Assembly: GCF_014493765.1 (NCBI RefSeq) | Contig: NZ_JACTVJ010000010.1 | Coordinates: 310,001 to 374,000 of the forward strand | DNA from: Streptomyces polyasparticus | GTDB lineage: Bacteria; Actinomycetota; Actinomycetes; Streptomycetales; Streptomycetaceae | Length of the DNA: 64,000 nt | Direction: 5' to 3' | Shown here: positions 61,609-64,000 of the stretch, one piece after another | How the letters are laid out: every line of letters starts with the position of its first letter | Numbering within the stretch: position 1 is the stretch's first letter | Translations under genes and position numbers: made by a program | Notes under the pieces: model-generated | What the model was told of the DNA's origin: nothing | The model's input: only the letters and a program-made list of their open reading frames with translations | Database searches by the model: none

Positions 61609-63560
61609 GCCGCCGTACCGCCATGCCCGGACGCCGCGCCCCCCTGGCGCTCGCCGTGCCCGCCCTGCTCGCGATCGCGTTCCTGCTGATCCCGCTGATC
61701 GGGATCCTGGTGCGCACCTCGTGGGGCGACCTCGGCACGCACCTGAGCAGCCCCGGGGTCACCGAGGCGCTGCGGCTCTCGCTCGTCGTCTCCCTGTGGT
61801 CCCTCGCGCTCTCGCTCGTCATGGGTGTTCCGCTGGCCTGGCTGCTCGCCCGGGTCGACTTCCGCGGCAAGGCCTTTGTCCGCTCCCTGGTGCTGCTGCC
61901 GATGGTGCTGCCGCCGACCGTGGGCGGTGTGGCGCTGCTGCTCGGGTTCGGCCGGCGCGGCCTGCTCGGACCGTGGCTGGAGGACTGGTTCGGGGTCACG
62001 CTGCCGTTCCACACGTCGGGCGCCGTCGTCGCGGCCACCTTCGTCTCCATGCCGTTCCTCGTCATCAGCCTGGAGGGTGCCCTGGCGGGCCTGCGTCCCT
62101 CGTACGAGGAGACGGCGGCCTCGCTCGGCGCCTCACCGCTGAAGGTGTTCTGGACGGTCACCCTGCCGATGGTCGCGCCCGGCCTGGTCGCGGGCGCCGC
62201 CCTCACCTGGGCGCGGGCGCTCGGCGAGTTCGGCGCCACCATCACCTTCGCCGGGAACCTGCCCGGCACCACCCAGACCCTGCCCCTGCAGGTGTATCTG
62301 CTGCTCCAGGACAACCCCGAGGCGGCCACCTCCGTATCGCTGCTGCTGCTCGCCGTCGCGATGGCCGTGCTCGTCTCGCTGCGGGGGCGGTTCACCGGGC
62401 AGCCGTCGAGTCGCACCAGGAAGCCCGTGTCCCCGGACGCGGCAGCCGAGCCGACACCCCTGGACCTGCCGCCCGATCCGGTGGCCAAGTGGCCGCTGCA
62501 CGCGGACGTCACCGGCTACACCCGGCTGAGCCTCGACGCCGGGCCCGGCACCACCATCGCCGTCGTCGGCCCCAACGGCGCCGGCAAGACCACCCTGCTT
62601 CGGGCCCTGCTCGGCCTCACCCCGCGCGCCCGCGCCGACCTGCGTCTGGGCGACCTCGACGTCACCGGGCTGCCCCCGCACCGGCGGGGCGTGGCCTGGG
62701 TGCCGCAGGACGGTGCGCTCTTCCCGCACCTCAGCGCCCTCGCCAACACGGCGTACGGGCTCAGGGCCCAGGGCATGCGGCGCGGTGAGGCGCGGCGCAT
62801 CGCACAGGAGTGGCTCGACCGCCTCGGCGTCGGCCACCTCGCCCACCGCAAGCCAGGACAGCTCTCCGGCGGGCAGGCCCAACGGGTCGCGCTCGCCCGG
62901 GCGTTGGCGCCGAGCCCGCGGCTGCTGCTGCTCGACGAACCCCTGGCCGCACTCGACCAGACCACCCGCGCACACGTCCGCCACACGCTGCGCACCCACC
63001 TGTCCGGCTTCGGCGGCGTCTGCCTGATCGTCACGCACGATCCGGTCGAGGCGGTCTCGTTGGCCGACCGTGTCCTCGTACTGGAAGAGGGCCGCACGCT
63101 GCAGGACGCGCCGCCCGCCGAGGTCTCCCGGCATCCGCGCTCGCCGTGGGTGGCGCGGATGCTCGGCCGCAACGCGCTCGCCGGGACCGTCGCCGAGGAC
63201 GGCAGCCTCGCGCTGGCCGGCGGCGGCCGCCTTGTCCTGGCCGACCCGGCCGAGGCCGGCACCGAGGCGCTTGCGATCATCGCCCCCGAGGCCGTCTCCC
63301 TGCACCGGGAGCGGCCCGAGGGCAGCCCCCGCAACGTCTGGCACGGCACCGTCCGCGAGATCACCGTCGTCGGCAGCCGGATGCGCGTCCTCGTCGGGGC
63401 GGACCGGGGGACCGGCTCCCTCGCCAAGGACGACGCGAGCCCGGCACCGGACCTGGTCGCCGAGATCACCCCCCAGGCCGCGGCCGAACTGCGGCTCGCG
63501 GACGGGGTGTCCGTCTACACGAGCGTGAAGGCCACCGAGGTCACCCTCGTCACGACGTGA
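61605..63560 (+). CDS. modBC: Fused molybdate ABC permease-ATPase (ModB-ModC)
   Basis: 651 residues. The N-terminal permease (about 1-265) has five or six hydrophobic helices and the EAA loop EETAASLGASPLKVFWTVTLP. A short linker rich in Pro and Ser follows. The C-terminal ATPase (from about 285) has Walker A GPNGAGKTTLL, signature LSGGQAQRVALARAL and Walker B LLLLDEPLAALD, and ends in a TOBE domain (about 560-651). Complete fusion puts permease and ATPase in fixed 1:1 stoichiometry. The N-terminal ATG overlaps the modA stop. Confidence 0.9.
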   Translation: MSRRTAMPGRRAPLALAVPALLAIAFLLIPLIGILVRTSWGDLGTHLSSPGVTEALRLSLVVSLWSLALSLVMGVPLAWLLARVDFRGKAFVRSLVLLPMVLPPTVGGVALLLGFGRRGLLGPWLEDWFGVTLPFHTSGAVVAATFVSMPFLVISLEGALAGLRPSYEETAASLGASPLKVFWTVTLPMVAPGLVAGAALTWARALGEFGATITFAGNLPGTTQTLPLQVYLLLQDNPEAATSVSLLLLAVAMAVLVSLRGRFTGQPSSRTRKPVSPDAAAEPTPLDLPPDPVAKWPLHADVTGYTRLSLDAGPGTTIAVVGPNGAGKTTLLRALLGLTPRARADLRLGDLDVTGLPPHRRGVAWVPQDGALFPHLSALANTAYGLRAQGMRRGEARRIAQEWLDRLGVGHLAHRKPGQLSGGQAQRVALARALAPSPRLLLLDEPLAALDQTTRAHVRHTLRTHLSGFGGVCLIVTHDPVEAVSLADRVLVLEEGRTLQDAPPAEVSRHPRSPWVARMLGRNALAGTVAEDGSLALAGGGRLVLADPAEAGTEALAIIAPEAVSLHRERPEGSPRNVWHGTVREITVVGSRMRVLVGADRGTGSLAKDDASPAPDLVAEITPQAAAELRLADGVSVYTSVKATEVTLVTT

Positions 63561-63563
63561 GAA

Positions 63564-63594
63564 AGCGCGGGCCGGTGACACACCGGCCCGCGCT
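63564..63594. terminator. Strong terminator after the molybdate operon
   Basis: A perfect 14-bp stem, AGCGCGGGCCGGTG (63564-63577) and its complement (63581-63594), with a three-base ACA loop and flanking A and T residues. It also serves the convergent last gene. Confidence 0.85.
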
Positions 63595-63606
63595 CTTTCA
63601 GCGGAA

Positions 63607-64000
63607 TCAGCTGGTCGGCGCCGCCTTGCGCAGCGCCTCGATGCACGCCGCGAGCGCACCCTGCAGCTCCTCGAGACGCTGCACCATGTCGTCCTCGTAG
63701 AACTCACCGGCGTCGGCGTCGTCGAAGGTGAGCTCCTCGAACACCTTCGTCGCCTTGCTGAGGCTGGAGTAGAACTTCGTACGCCGCTCGGCCACCCGCA
63801 GCTCCGGGTCCGCCTCGACGGTCTCCTGGATCAGCGTCTTCACCGTGCCGTACGCCTCGGCCGCCCACTCGCCGGCCTCGTCGCCCTCGTCCAGCTCGTC
63901 GAGCAGCGACAGGTGGCGCTCGGCCTCCTGGCGCAGCTGCGCCGGAGCATCGATGACCTGGCCCGCGGGCGTCTTGACCTGGCCGGTCTCGGCGACCTGG
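63607..64000 (-). CDS. Acidic helical hypothetical protein (C-terminal part, runs off the window)
   Basis: The frame stays open from the stop at 63607 to the window edge, so about 130 C-terminal codons are visible; the upstream start is outside. The sequence is acidic and strongly helical, with heptad-like blocks LRQEAERHLSLLDELDEGDE, WAAEAYGTVKTLIQETVEADPELR, SSLSKATKVFEELTFDD and VQRLEELQGALAACIEALRKA (quoted in parts). No named domain or membrane segment is seen. A GTG at 63843 is in-frame but internal, because the open frame continues well upstream. Confidence 0.65.
   Translation of the reverse strand, partial: QVAETGQVKTPAGQVIDAPAQLRQEAERHLSLLDELDEGDEAGEWAAEAYGTVKTLIQETVEADPELRVAERRTKFYSSLSKATKVFEELTFDDADAGEFYEDDMVQRLEELQGALAACIEALRKAAPTS

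Noticed and set aside
1-64000. tRNA, rRNA, CRISPR, phage and insertion-sequence elements
   Set aside because: I found no cloverleaf, CRISPR repeat-spacer pattern, transposase or integrase signature on reading the window. The two tandem arrays have no spacers and are not CRISPR.

Overview
The window is very G+C-rich, densely coding and strand-mosaic. GTG/TTG starts, 4-nt ATGA/GTGA overlaps, Tat-type and lipoprotein signal peptides, NsdB-, DUF397-, CGNR- and SpoIIE-type proteins, and a common Streptomyces intergenic repeat all point to a Streptomyces chromosome. I see no rRNA, tRNA, insertion sequence, phage or CRISPR array. It reads as accessory catabolic and regulatory chromosome with one specialised-metabolite gene.

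Layout. (1) 1-4500: a sterol/acyl side-chain degradation module, with a divergent FadD19-like acyl-CoA synthetase, an EchA19-like hydratase, a two-OB-fold DUF35 protein and two thiolase-fold Ltp proteins lacking the usual cysteine. A 14-bp match to the KstR operator lies between the divergent genes. (2) 4.6-10.8 kb: small genes (DUF397, methyltransferase, lipoprotein, PNP-oxidase-like, CGNR regulator, ArsR-AHSA1 fusion with a DHFR-like reductase, TetR). (3) 10.9-21.2 kb: a BDS1-type alkylsulfatase behind a perfect 11-bp palindrome, a large LuxR-type ATPase regulator, a GH95 alpha-L-fucosidase and a secreted amidase. (4) 21.5-31.7 kb: a ROK regulator divergent from a ribose-type ABC transporter operon with two permeases, a tagatose-3-epimerase-like isomerase and a secreted ThuA-dehydrogenase-PKD-CBM protein. 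(5) 31.9-38 kb: a phosphotransferase, an NsdB-like regulator, a PAS-SpoIIE phosphatase and a lone ketosynthase. (6) 38.1-46.8 kb: a LacI regulator, a CUT1 sugar ABC transporter, a GH87-like alpha-1,3-glucanase and a GH13 glucosidase, together a plausible alpha-1,3-glucan utilisation locus. (7) 46.8-52.1 kb: hydrolase, beta-helix protein, LtrA, a STAS protein and a FluC/CrcB pair. (8) 52.1-58.2 kb: a repeat-rich 0.8-kb intergenic region, then a Pls/PosA-family (epsilon-poly-L-lysine synthetase type) enzyme with a lysine-like specificity code and an M1 metallopeptidase. (9) 58.2-63.6 kb: small hypothetical genes and a molybdate locus (leaderless MerR/TOBE regulator, ModA, fused ModBC). A partial acidic protein ends the window.

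The most interesting items are the Pls-type polymer synthetase with its peptidase, the GH87/GH13/ABC locus, the KstR-site sterol module and the ThuA-dehydrogenase sugar operon. All identifications come from reading motifs and recalled family features. No database search was run.
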